DNA of 6,940 nt, taken from positions 1 to 6,940 of the forward strand of contig CAITZE010000417.1 in the NCBI GenBank assembly GCA_903896775.1. Reading direction: 5' to 3'. The translations under genes and the position numbers were made by a program. Below are positions 1 through 6,756 of the stretch, piece by piece. The stretch is from an uncultured bacterium. GTDB taxonomy: Bacteria > Pseudomonadota > Alphaproteobacteria > Rhodospirillales > Rhodospirillaceae. Each line of letters opens with the position of its first letter. The first letter of the stretch is position 1. The notes beneath the pieces are model-generated. The model made no database searches and was not told the origin of the DNA. It was given only the letters and a program-made list of their open reading frames with translations.

Positions 1-963
1 ATCAGAGTTGATTCCGTGGGTGACGCCATCGCCGTCGAGGCCGCGCGCGGCGATGTCGGTCGCGATCAGGGTCTTGATTTCGCCGCTGCGGAAGGCTGCA
101 AGCGTGCGAGTACGATTGTTCTGCGACTTGTTGCCGTGGATCGCCTCGGAAGCGATACCTGCATGGGTCAGCCCACGCGCGATCTTGTCTGCGCCGTGCT
201 TGGTACGGCTGAACACCAGCACGCGATTGACGGTTTCGGTGCGCAGCAACTCGATAAGCTGCTGGAGCTTGGCGCCGCGATCAACGTGAATGACACGCTG
301 CGCAATGCGCTCGACCGTGGAGGACACCGGCGTCACCGAGACGCTCGCGGGATTCTTCAGGATCTGTTTCGCCAGTTCAGCGATGTCCTGCGGCATGGTG
401 GCGGAGAACAGCAAGGTCTGCCGTTCGGTCGGGAGCTTGGCGACGATTTTGCGAATGTCCCGGATGAAGCCCATGTCGAGCATGCGGTCGGCTTCGTCGA
501 GTACGAGCACTTCGACGTTCTTGAGACGCACGGCGTTCTGCTGAACGAGATCGAGCAGGCGGCCCGGTGTTGCGACGAGCACTTCGACACCACCGTTAAG
601 CTGGCGAGCCTGGCCGCCGATCGACACGCCGCCGATGGCGAGCGCAACGCGCAGGCGGAGATACTTGCCGTAAGTCTTGAAGCTATCGACGATCTGGCCG
701 GACAGTTCGCGGGTCGGGCTGAGAACGAGAACGCGGCAGGTCTTCGGTTCCACCTGCACGCGGTCGGCGGCGAGGCGATTGAGGATCGGCAGCGCGAAGG
801 CTGCGGTTTTGCCGGTGCCGGTCTGGGCGATGCCGATGAGGTCGCGGCCGGTGAGCAACACGGGAATGGCCTGCGCCTGGATTGGCGTCGGGGTCATGTA
901 TTCCTGCTCGATGAGCGCACGGCTGATCTGCTCGGCGAGGCCAAGTTCATTGAATGTGGTCAA
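1..963 (-). CDS. rhlE: DEAD-box ATP-dependent RNA helicase, RhlE type (C-terminal part outside window)
   Basis: ATP-driven RNA unwinding enzyme; bacterial RhlE proteins act in the cytoplasm on ribosome assembly and RNA turnover (family knowledge). The first 321 residues are visible. Motifs in order: Q-motif region (F4, then PTPIQ at 26-30), motif I AQTGTGKT 46-53, Ia PTREL 83-87, TPGR 132-135, motif II DEAD 156-159, motif III SAT 187-189, then the second RecA domain with motif V reading ATDIAARG at 301-308. Motif VI and the tail lie beyond position 1. The start is TTG at 963: an in-frame TAG lies only five codons upstream (976-978), and the next in-frame ATG (897) would remove the Q-motif phenylalanine and LGL segment. 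No good Shine-Dalgarno precedes the TTG. Residues 311, 316 and 320 are Gly, Gly and Ser where the family normally has large hydrophobics. The helicase call is very firm; the RhlE subgroup is likely. Confidence 0.95.
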   Translation of the reverse strand, partial: MTTFNELGLAEQISRALIEQEYMTPTPIQAQAIPVLLTGRDLIGIAQTGTGKTAAFALPILNRLAADRVQVEPKTCRVLVLSPTRELSGQIVDSFKTYGKYLRLRVALAIGGVSIGGQARQLNGGVEVLVATPGRLLDLVQQNAVRLKNVEVLVLDEADRMLDMGFIRDIRKIVAKLPTERQTLLFSATMPQDIAELAKQILKNPASVSVTPVSSTVERIAQRVIHVDRGAKLQQLIELLRTETVNRVLVFSRTKHGADKIARGLTHAGIASEAIHGNKSQNNRTRTLAAFRSGEIKTLIATDIAARGLDGDGVTHGINSD

Positions 964-996
964 GAAAAATACTTTCTATGGGCGAACGACAAATGC

Positions 997-1062
997 TCCG
1001 CACTACGCGGATGCTGCCGAACGCGGGGATCAAAGACATCCCGCGTGGCTAGGGTTGTCGGC
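997..1062 (-). promoter_or_regulatory. Hairpin-rich leader upstream of rhlE
   Basis: Read on the minus strand, the region just ahead of the helicase start can fold into two elements. The first pairs TCCGC (997-1001) with GCGGA (1007-1011) around a 5-base loop. The second pairs ACGCGGG (1021-1027) with CCCGCGT (1040-1046), extended by GCCGA (1016-1020) with TCGGC (1058-1062) across an 11-base one-sided bulge. Neither is followed by a T-run on either strand, so they do not look like terminators. Helicase mRNAs of this kind often have long structured leaders tied to cold response or autoregulation; that role here is inference. The transcription start is unknown. Confidence 0.4.
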
Positions 1063-1211
1063 TCAGTGAAGCTATCGGACGAGAGAGCTGAGAACCCAAC
1101 CAAAAAGGCGGCTGGATTTCATGCACGCGGCTCGCGGAGAGATCCGAAAGATCGAATCCTTAGTCCGAATGCGCAAATGCATACCGGACCCATGTGGCTA
1201 ATTCAAGGCTT

Positions 1212-1247
1212 TTGGCCTGGGCAGCTAAGTGGTTAATATCCATAACC
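1212..1247 (+). promoter_or_regulatory. Candidate promoter with overlapping inverted repeat, M24 gene
   Basis: TTGGCC at 1212-1217 (4 of 6 to TTGACA) and TAATAT at 1234-1239 (4 of 6 to TATAAT) are spaced 16 bases apart. The -10 hexamer lies inside the inverted repeat GGTTA-N7-TAACC (1231-1247), an arrangement that would suit a repressor operator. The arms are only 5 bases each, so both elements are tentative. Confidence 0.3.
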
Positions 1248-1271
1248 TTCATAAGACTTAAACGTATTGCG

Positions 1272-1278
1272 TGAGGAG
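1272..1278 (+). promoter_or_regulatory. Ribosome-binding site deciding the M24 peptidase start
   Basis: TGAGGAG lies 9 bases before the ATG at 1288. It supports that ATG over the in-frame TTG at 1267, which would place this ribosome-binding site inside the coding region. Confidence 0.75.
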
Positions 1279-1287
1279 CGCCGCCCC

Positions 1288-2496
1288 ATGTCCACGCCCG
1301 TATCCGCCGCCGCTGCAACTGCCGCCGTTTCGCGCCCCGTTCCGTTCAATTCCGCACGGCTCGACGCGCTGATGGACAAGGCCGGGATCGATGTGCTGCT
1401 CGTGACCTCGAAGCACAACGTCCAGTATCTGCTCGGCGGGCACCGCGCGTTCTTCTTTGACTATATGGATGCCTTCGGCACCAGCCGCTACCTGCCGGTG
1501 CTGGTCTATCCCAAGGGCGCACCGGAAAAGGTCGCCTATGTCGGTCACGGCATGGAGGGGTATCAGAACGCCGTGACGCCGTTCTGGGTGCCGGAATTCA
1601 TCAAGGGCGCAACCTCCATCGACTCCATGCAGAAGGCGGTTGCCTTCGTTAAAAAGACCGGCGTGAAGGCCAACCGCATCGGTGTCGAAATGCCATTCCT
1701 GCCGCTCGACGCCGCCGATGCGTTGCGCAAAGAAATGCCCCACAGCGAAATCGTCGATAGCGTGTTCACGCTCGAGCGTCTGCGCGCCCGCAAGACGCCA
1801 GAAGAACTCACAATCCTCAAGCAGGCGTCCGAAAAAGTCATCGCGTCGATGCAGGCGGTGATCGCCAACCACGGCCCCGGCACCACCAAGCAGGAACTGG
1901 CCGACGCGCTCAAGCGCGAGGAGGTTAATCGCGGCCTGACTTTTGAATATTGCCTTGTCGCCTGCGGCACCAGTCACAACCGCTCACCATCACCGCAACG
2001 CTGGGAGAAGGGCGATGTGCTCTCGCTCGACAGTGGCGGCAATTTTGGCGGTTACATCGGCGATCTCGCGCGCATGGCAATCCTCGGCGAGCCGGACGCC
2101 GAACTGGAAGACCTGCTTGGCGAAATCGAGGCCGTGCAGCGCGCTGCATTCGCTGTCATCAGGCCCGGCGTAATCGGCGGCGAAATCTACGCCACTGCCG
2201 AAGCGCGGCTGAAGCAATCAAAGATCAAGGATCACACGGACTTTCTCGCGCATGGCATGGGTCTGGTCACTCACGAAGCGCCGCGCCTCACCAGCACGGG
2301 TCCGGTGCGCTATGAAGGCTACGACGCCGACAAGGCGCTGGAGGAGGGCATGGTAGTATCGGTCGAGACTACGCTGCAACATCCCAAGCGCGGCTTCATC
2401 AAGCTCGAAGACACCGTGGTGATCACCGACACGGGCCACGAAATTTACGGCGAGGGCGCGCGCGGCTGGAACCGTGGCGGCACTTCTGCGAAGTAG
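1288..2496 (+). CDS. M24 family metallopeptidase (Xaa-Pro aminopeptidase/creatinase fold)
   Basis: A 402-residue protein of the pita-bread fold. An N-terminal creatinase-like domain (about 20-160) precedes the catalytic domain (about 175-390), joined by the linker LRARKTPEE. All five expected metal ligands are visible: D248 and D259 (LDSGG...GDLAR), H322 (AHGMGL), E360 (SVETT) and E374 (KLEDT). The second active-site histidine, H329 in THEAP, is also present. An active dinuclear metal hydrolase is therefore expected. Family members cleave Xaa-Pro bonds, dipeptides or small amidines such as creatine; the substrate cannot be told from these motifs. There is no signal peptide, so it is probably cytoplasmic. 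The first 18 or so residues are Ala/Pro/Ser-rich and likely disordered. Length is normal. Its TAG stop directly abuts the stop of the opposing molybdenum hydroxylase gene, and no terminator hairpin with a T-run is visible there. Confidence 0.93.
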   Translation: MSTPVSAAAATAAVSRPVPFNSARLDALMDKAGIDVLLVTSKHNVQYLLGGHRAFFFDYMDAFGTSRYLPVLVYPKGAPEKVAYVGHGMEGYQNAVTPFWVPEFIKGATSIDSMQKAVAFVKKTGVKANRIGVEMPFLPLDAADALRKEMPHSEIVDSVFTLERLRARKTPEELTILKQASEKVIASMQAVIANHGPGTTKQELADALKREEVNRGLTFEYCLVACGTSHNRSPSPQRWEKGDVLSLDSGGNFGGYIGDLARMAILGEPDAELEDLLGEIEAVQRAAFAVIRPGVIGGEIYATAEARLKQSKIKDHTDFLAHGMGLVTHEAPRLTSTGPVRYEGYDADKALEEGMVVSVETTLQHPKRGFIKLEDTVVITDTGHEIYGEGARGWNRGGTSAK

Positions 2497-4809
2497 TTAC
2501 TCTGCGGCCTGCCGCGCTGCCTGCATGGCGTCCCACACACGGTTCGAGGTGAACGGCATATCGAGGTGGTTGATGCCAAGCGGCTTGAGCGCATCGAACA
2601 CCGCATTGGCAATGCAGGGCACCGCGCCCGTGGTGCCGGCTTCGCCCGCGCCCTTGACGCCGAGCGGAGTGTTGGGCGACGGCGTCGAATGATCGTAAAG
2701 TGAAATGCGTGGCAAATCCCATGCGCGCGGCATCACGTAGTCCATGAAACTCGCGCTCAGCATCTGGCCGCTGTCGGGATCATAGACGCAATGCTCGCCG
2801 AGTGCCTGGCCGACGGCTTGCATGATGCCGCCGTGCATCTGTCCTTCGACGAGCGAGTGGTTCATCACCACGCCGCAGTCGTCCGCCGCGACATACGTCA
2901 GCAGTTCGACGACGCCGGTTTCCATATCAACTTCGACTTCGCAGACATGCGCGCCGCCGGCAAATGTCGATGTGGTGTTGATCTTCATGGTGGTGTCGAG
3001 CGGATGATCTTCTTGTCCGGCGTATTGCTTGACCAGTTGCTCGAAGCTGATCTTCACGTCAGTGCCGCGCACGCGATAGTGACCGTCCTCGAATTCGACG
3101 TCCGATGCGGCGACTTCCATTTCCTTGGCGGCGAGATCGAGGCCCTTACGCACGACCTCACGCGCACCGACTGTCAGTGCGCCACCGTGGCTGATGAGTG
3201 AGCGCGATCCGAAACTGCCGGTACCGGCAAGGTTTGGACCTTCCGGATCGCTGTAACGCAGGCGGATACGGTCAGAGCCGAGGCCGAGGACGGCGGCGAC
3301 GAGATCTGGAAATGCAGTCTCGTGACCCTGACCGGAAGGTCCGCAGTTTGAGAACAGATCGATCAGGCCGTCCATGCCAAACTTGATGGCGATTTCTTCC
3401 TGGCCGAGTCCACCCGAAGGTTCGATGAATGCAGCACAGCCGATGCCGCGCAGCTTGCCGCGCTTTCTGGCTTCCTTGCGGCGCTTTTCAAAACCGTCCC
3501 AGTCGCTTTCCTTCAAGGCCATGTCGAGCAAACCAACAGGATCGCCGCTGTCATAGGTTGCACCCATTGGAGTCTTGTAGGGGAAGGATTTCTTGGCGAT
3601 GAGATTGCGCCGCCGCAGCTTGATGCGATCGATACCCGTGATGCGTGCCGCTTCATCGACCAGCCGCTCGACGATGTAGGACACGCTCGGGCGCGACGCG
3701 CCACGATAGGCAGTCGTCGGCGTCGCGTTGGTGAAGGCGAGGCGAATGATGCCGTGCAACGCTGGCGTCTTATAGGCGTTGACCGCCATTCCGGTCGGCG
3801 CGGCAGCGGTGCTGATGAACGGTCCGGCGCTTGAGCAATACGCACCAAGGTCGGAAATCCAGTCGCCGCGCATGGCGAGAAAGTTTCCGTTATCGTCGAG
3901 CGCGAGTTCGGTGGTCATCAGCGTGCCGCGGCCATGATGATCGCTGAGGATACTCTCGGTGCGCGAGCCGACCCATTTGACCGGCCGGCCTGCGACCTTC
4001 GCGGCATGCAGCAGGGCAATAAATTCAGGATAGGCCTCGTTACGGATACCGAACGCGCCGCCGACATCGAGCGCATGAACCTTGATGCGGTCGGGCTGGA
4101 CGCCGATGGCGAAAGCGAGCGCGTTGCGTATGTCCGACATGCCCTGCGTCGGCATATAAATGTCGTACATTTCCGTCGCCGCATCATATTTGGCGAGACC
4201 CGCCTTTGGTTCCATCGGATTGCCGGAAATGCGCTGGGCATCGAGCGTCAGCTTCACGACATGTGCCGCCTTTGCGAAAGCCGCATTTGCGGCTTCCGCA
4301 TTGCCGAGTTCGTATTCCAGGGCGAGGTTGCCTTCGGCCTCTTCATGCAGACGTTCTGCGCCCGGCTCGAGCGCGTTGCGTGAACTGGTGACGGCGGGCA
4401 ACTCACGGTATTCAATGACGATTTTTTCGGCGGCGTCGAAAGCGGCATCGTCGCTATCGGCGACGACCAGCGCGACCGGCTCGCCGACGAAGCGCACGCG
4501 CGGATATGCAAGCGGCGGGCGAGGCGGATGTTTGAGCGTTGTGCCGCCTTTGCCTTTCATGTGCATCATTGGCAGCGGATTTTTCAGGCCGGCGTCGGCA
4601 ATGTCCTTGCCGGTCAGGATGCAGATGACGCCGGGGCTTTGGCGCGCGGCCTCAACATCGATGGAAACGATCTCGGCGTGGGCGTAGTTCGAGCGCAGGA
4701 ACTGGCCATAGGCCTGGCCCGGCAGGCTCCAGTCGGCGGTGTAATGCCCCTGGCCGGTGATCAGCCGGAAATCCTCGCGCCGGCCCTTGAATGCTTTGTC
4801 TGTCGTCAT
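2497..4809 (-). CDS. Xanthine dehydrogenase/CoxL-family molybdopterin-binding large subunit
   Basis: A 770-residue catalytic subunit of a molybdenum hydroxylase, which hydroxylates an aromatic, heterocyclic or aldehyde carbon using water. The N-terminal hammerhead domain (about 8-140) includes FLRSNYAHA and VRFVGEPVA. The cofactor-binding part has DVGGAFG (248-254), AYRGASR (367-373), GQGHET (493-498) and TGSFGSRS (530-537). The catalytic glutamate is E723 in GVKGAGEAG. AYRGASR is the form II-like motif; it lacks the cysteine of AYRCSFR that binds copper in true CO dehydrogenase, so CO is an unlikely substrate. Length is normal for the family. These enzymes usually need a 2Fe-2S small subunit and an FAD medium subunit; neither is encoded in this window. 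I chose the ATG at 4809; an in-frame GTG two codons upstream (4815) is also possible, and the ribosome-binding site is weak for both (GTGAAG at about 4819-4824). Confidence 0.92.
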   Translation of the reverse strand: MTTDKAFKGRREDFRLITGQGHYTADWSLPGQAYGQFLRSNYAHAEIVSIDVEAARQSPGVICILTGKDIADAGLKNPLPMMHMKGKGGTTLKHPPRPPLAYPRVRFVGEPVALVVADSDDAAFDAAEKIVIEYRELPAVTSSRNALEPGAERLHEEAEGNLALEYELGNAEAANAAFAKAAHVVKLTLDAQRISGNPMEPKAGLAKYDAATEMYDIYMPTQGMSDIRNALAFAIGVQPDRIKVHALDVGGAFGIRNEAYPEFIALLHAAKVAGRPVKWVGSRTESILSDHHGRGTLMTTELALDDNGNFLAMRGDWISDLGAYCSSAGPFISTAAAPTGMAVNAYKTPALHGIIRLAFTNATPTTAYRGASRPSVSYIVERLVDEAARITGIDRIKLRRRNLIAKKSFPYKTPMGATYDSGDPVGLLDMALKESDWDGFEKRRKEARKRGKLRGIGCAAFIEPSGGLGQEEIAIKFGMDGLIDLFSNCGPSGQGHETAFPDLVAAVLGLGSDRIRLRYSDPEGPNLAGTGSFGSRSLISHGGALTVGAREVVRKGLDLAAKEMEVAASDVEFEDGHYRVRGTDVKISFEQLVKQYAGQEDHPLDTTMKINTTSTFAGGAHVCEVEVDMETGVVELLTYVAADDCGVVMNHSLVEGQMHGGIMQAVGQALGEHCVYDPDSGQMLSASFMDYVMPRAWDLPRISLYDHSTPSPNTPLGVKGAGEAGTTGAVPCIANAVFDALKPLGINHLDMPFTSNRVWDAMQAARQAAE

Positions 4810-4884
4810 TTTCACGCTGCTTCACTGATGGCTGACGGCTTCTATCGCCATCGCCGGGATTTGCAAACTTTGCCCACCGCTGTG

Positions 4885-4895
4885 GAAAACTCTTA
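4885..4895 (-). repeat. Shared 11-mer TAAGAGTTTTC, copy 1
   Basis: On the minus strand this reads TAAGAGTTTTC, about 75 bases upstream of the CoxL-like start. An identical 11-mer in the same orientation lies upstream of the Bug receptor gene (6797-6807). It may be a common regulatory site or coincidence. Confidence 0.3.
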
Positions 4896-4926
4896 TCGAA
4901 TCACAGGTTTGTACGCATACTCATGG

Positions 4927-4946
4927 TTGCAAACGATTCGTTTCAA
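4927..4946 (+). promoter_or_regulatory. Small stem-loop in the outer-membrane protein leader
   Basis: AAACG (4931-4935) pairs with CGTTT (4939-4943) around ATT, and TTG (4927-4929) pairs with CAA (4944-4946) if C4930 is bulged. The element ends only 3 bases before the GGGGGAA ribosome-binding site. It could be an mRNA hairpin affecting translation or stability, or a DNA operator. A GANTC site sits at its centre. Confidence 0.35.
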
Positions 4947-4959
4947 CCTGGGGGAAACA

Positions 4960-5622
4960 ATGCGGAAAGTCATTCAGCGTAGTCTGTTCGCGTGCGTTGC
5001 TGCGTTCGGGTTTGCTGCGTCGGCTTCTGCTGCTGACCTTATGCCGTTGAAAGCTCCGCCCGCGCCATACTGGAATTGGGGTGGGTTCTATGCCGGTATT
5101 CATGGCGGCTACGGCTGGGGCGATGTCAGCAATACCGGCGGATCGGCGGACATCGACGGCGGTTTTGTCGGCGGCCAGGTCGGCTACAATATCCAGACCG
5201 GCAATATCGTTTGGGGCGTCGAACTCGATAGCGCCTGGGCGAATATCGGCCGCAGCGATAACGCAGCCATCGGCGGCGTGGCGCTCTCGGCGAACACCAA
5301 CATCGACTACATGGGTTCATTGCGAGGTCGCGTCGGTTACGCGCCGGGTAATGCGCTTTACTACGTCACCGGCGGCGCGGCATGGGCTCACGGCTCGCTC
5401 GACCTGACGGCTGCCTCCGGCGGGTTTGCTGTCGGTGCGTCAGCCGACAACACACATCTAGGCTGGACGCTTGGCGCCGGTGCGGAGTGGATGGTCAGGC
5501 CGAACTGGTCGGTGAAGCTTGAATATCTCTACACCGATTATGGCAGCGAAACTTATTTCGGCGTGCCGGTCGATGCGCAGGTCAGCACGATCAAACTCGG
5601 TCTGAACTATTTCTTTCGCTGA
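4960..5622 (+). CDS. Outer-membrane beta-barrel protein, Omp25/Omp31-like
   Basis: A 220-residue secreted protein predicted to form a small beta-barrel in the outer membrane. It has a clear signal peptide: R2-K3, a hydrophobic core at about 9-20, and ASA|AD cleavage after A24, leaving a mature protein of about 196 residues. The mature N-terminus (KAPPAP at 31-36, WNWGGFYAG at 38-46, GYGWG at 50-54) is typical of the abundant rhizobial and brucella Omp25/31 proteins. Alternating amphipathic strands include GGQVGYN (71-77), LRGRVGY (121-127), GAGAEW (172-177) and KLEYLYTDYG (196-205). The C-terminus ends NYFFR rather than with a terminal Phe. The start is the ATG at 4960, supported by a strong ribosome-binding site directly upstream and by the signal peptide; the open frame extends upstream to 4528 but only as a shadow of the opposite gene. 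Such proteins serve envelope integrity; a specific function is unknown. A strong terminator follows. Confidence 0.93.
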   Translation: MRKVIQRSLFACVAAFGFAASASAADLMPLKAPPAPYWNWGGFYAGIHGGYGWGDVSNTGGSADIDGGFVGGQVGYNIQTGNIVWGVELDSAWANIGRSDNAAIGGVALSANTNIDYMGSLRGRVGYAPGNALYYVTGGAAWAHGSLDLTAASGGFAVGASADNTHLGWTLGAGAEWMVRPNWSVKLEYLYTDYGSETYFGVPVDAQVSTIKLGLNYFFR

Positions 5623-5637
5623 TATGACAACTGGCTG

Positions 5638-5667
5638 AACTTCGGGTTCTCCGTCCCATCCGAAGTT
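5638..5667 (+). repeat. Inverted repeat in the 3' untranslated region
   Basis: AACTTCGG (5638-5645) is perfectly complementary to CCGAAGTT (5660-5667), with a 14-base loop, 15 bases after the outer-membrane protein stop. No T-run follows, so it is not itself a terminator; it may protect the 3' end of the mRNA. The next bases hold the palindrome TTCGCGAA (5667-5674) and two more CGAAG copies. Confidence 0.45.
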
Positions 5668-5685
5668 TCGCGAAGCGAAGCAACA

Positions 5686-5718
5686 AGCCCGTCGGCAGTC
5701 ATTGCCGGCGGGCTTTTT
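5686..5718 (+). terminator. Rho-independent terminator of the outer-membrane protein gene
   Basis: AGCCCGTCGGCA (5686-5697) pairs with TGCCGGCGGGCT (5703-5714) through 12 base pairs including one G-U, with a 5-base GTCAT loop, followed by five Ts (5714-5718). On the minus strand the hairpin is followed by TGTTGC, so it would act poorly for the opposing Bug gene. Confidence 0.88.
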
Positions 5719-5763
5719 CTAGGTACCGCAAGGAAGCGGCAGCAATCCGTTACCGGAAGCCGA

Positions 5764-6756
5764 TCATTCCATCTTAGCGCCGGTGGCTTCGATCACGCGT
5801 TTCCAGCGCGTCTGTTCATCGCTGACGATAGCGGCAAATTCCTTCGGTCCTGCCGCGGCGATGGTCGCACCTTGTATTTTGATCTGTGCGGCGAATTCCG
5901 GGGTCTTCATCGCGGCGACAACGGCTTCATGGAGTTTATTCTTGATGAGTTCCGGCGTGGCGGCAGGCGCGATTACGCCATACCAGCTATCGGACAGGAT
6001 GTTCGGCCAACCGGCTTCCGCCGTCGTCGGCGTGTCGGGCAGGTAGATCGAGCGTGCCTTGCTGGTGACGGCGAGCGCTCGGATCTTTCCGGCTTGAATG
6101 AGCGACAGCACACCGGGGAGGTCGGGCATCATGGTCTGAATGTGACCGCCGAGCAGATCATTGCTCGCCGGCGCTGCGCCGCGATAGGGGACATGCACGA
6201 GTTTGGTGCCGGCTTCCATGTTTAGGAGTTCGCCAGCCATCTGTGTGGTGGTGCCGGCTCCCGCTGAGCCGAAAGAAAGTTTGCCCGGTGAAGCCTTGGC
6301 GGCGTTGATCAGGTCGTTGAGTGTTTTGTAGGGACTATCCGCCGCAACAACGATCACGCCGTTGACGGTCGCAACCCGCATGATGAGCGCGACGTCCCTG
6401 ATCGGATCATAAGGCACGCTGGTCATGAACGGAGATACGGTGAGGGCACCCGGTCCAGTCACGCCAATAGTATAGCCATCGGGAGTAGCCTTGAGCGTCG
6501 CATCAACGCCGACAGCGCCGCCTGCGCCGGTGCGGTTTTCGATCACGACAGACTGCTTGAGGTAGTCGCTCATGCCGGGTGCAACAGCGCGCGCGATCAG
6601 ATCGGCCGGGCCGCCGGCAGCGAAAGGCGCGATCATGCGAATGGGGCGTGTAGGATAGTCTTCGGAGTACGCTGCGCTTGAAAGTACGGCTATGGAAAAG
6701 ACGAGGGCGCTTGCAACGGCCTTCACATGCAAGCGGCGCAAATTGTTTCTGGACAT
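5764..6756 (-). CDS. Bug/TctC-family tripartite tricarboxylate transporter substrate-binding protein
   Basis: A 330-residue periplasmic receptor that captures a small, usually carboxylated, compound; classical partners are the membrane proteins TctA and TctB. The signal peptide runs from the basic start (RRLHVK) through a hydrophobic stretch at 13-29, with cleavage likely after S31 (AYS|ED). The mature protein begins with the family hallmark YPTRPIRMIAPFAAGG (34-49). It continues with GAGGAVG (77-83), DGYT (93-96), FGSAGAGTTTQMAGE (152-166), VHVPYRG (177-183) and DTPTTAEAG (231-239). Length is normal. The ATG at 6756 has the ribosome-binding site GGGAAG (6761-6766) 4 bases upstream. No TctA or TctB gene is visible; many Bug proteins of alpha- and betaproteobacteria are such orphans. 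It lies 61 bases downstream of another minus-strand gene and may be co-transcribed with it. The ligand cannot be predicted. Confidence 0.94.
   Translation of the reverse strand: MSRNNLRRLHVKAVASALVFSIAVLSSAAYSEDYPTRPIRMIAPFAAGGPADLIARAVAPGMSDYLKQSVVIENRTGAGGAVGVDATLKATPDGYTIGVTGPGALTVSPFMTSVPYDPIRDVALIMRVATVNGVIVVAADSPYKTLNDLINAAKASPGKLSFGSAGAGTTTQMAGELLNMEAGTKLVHVPYRGAAPASNDLLGGHIQTMMPDLPGVLSLIQAGKIRALAVTSKARSIYLPDTPTTAEAGWPNILSDSWYGVIAPAATPELIKNKLHEAVVAAMKTPEFAAQIKIQGATIAAAGPKEFAAIVSDEQTRWKRVIEATGAKME

Larger units (their letters stand above)
964..1287. promoter_or_regulatory. Divergent intergenic region between rhlE and the M24 peptidase gene
   Basis: About 320 bases with no convincing gene. 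It must hold promoters for both the minus-strand helicase and the plus-strand peptidase. The half next to the helicase contains two inverted repeats (997-1011 and 1016-1062). The half next to the peptidase contains a candidate sigma-70 promoter and a small inverted repeat (1231-1247), then the peptidase ribosome-binding site. The middle part, about 1063-1205, shows nothing I can name. Confidence 0.6.
4810..4959. promoter_or_regulatory. Divergent promoter region, CoxL-like gene and outer-membrane protein gene
   Basis: About 150 bases between two outward-facing genes, so both promoters should lie here. For the plus-strand gene, CATACT (4916-4921) is a possible -10 with only a weak -35 (TTATCG, 4893-4898, 17-base spacing). 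The octamer TTGCAAAC occurs twice, at 4861-4868 and 4927-4934. Two GANTC sites, the CcrM methylation target of alphaproteobacteria, lie at 4898-4902 and 4935-4939. An 11-base motif (4885-4895) recurs upstream of the Bug receptor gene. A strong ribosome-binding site, GGGGGAA (4950-4956), precedes the outer-membrane protein gene. Confidence 0.5.

Noticed and set aside
947..1039. A 30-codon minus-strand open frame in the rhlE leader, ending just inside rhlE (TGA at 947-949)
   Set aside because: Its ATG has no usable ribosome-binding site and lies within the predicted hairpin. The peptide has no recognisable feature, so it is not supported as a leader peptide.
16..1236. A 406-codon plus-strand open frame opposite the helicase and its leader
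   Set aside because: It is the antisense shadow of rhlE. The minus-strand frame carries every helicase motif, while this product shows no recognisable domain and runs on into non-coding sequence.
1258..1977. A 239-codon minus-strand open frame opposite the M24 gene
   Set aside because: Shadow of a gene with complete catalytic motifs; a common effect of GC-rich codon use.
2504..2515. GCGG-CCTG-CCGC mini-hairpin near the convergent stops as a terminator
   Set aside because: Only 4 base pairs, inside coding sequence, and no T-run on either strand.
2497..4809. Aerobic carbon monoxide dehydrogenase (coxL)
   Set aside because: The copper-binding cysteine motif AYRCSFR is absent (AYRGASR instead) and no coxM or coxS is adjacent, so a CO dehydrogenase name would be misleading.
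4528..4959. Upstream extension of the outer-membrane protein frame
   Set aside because: It overlaps the CoxL-like gene in antisense. The signal peptide and ribosome-binding site fix the start at 4960.
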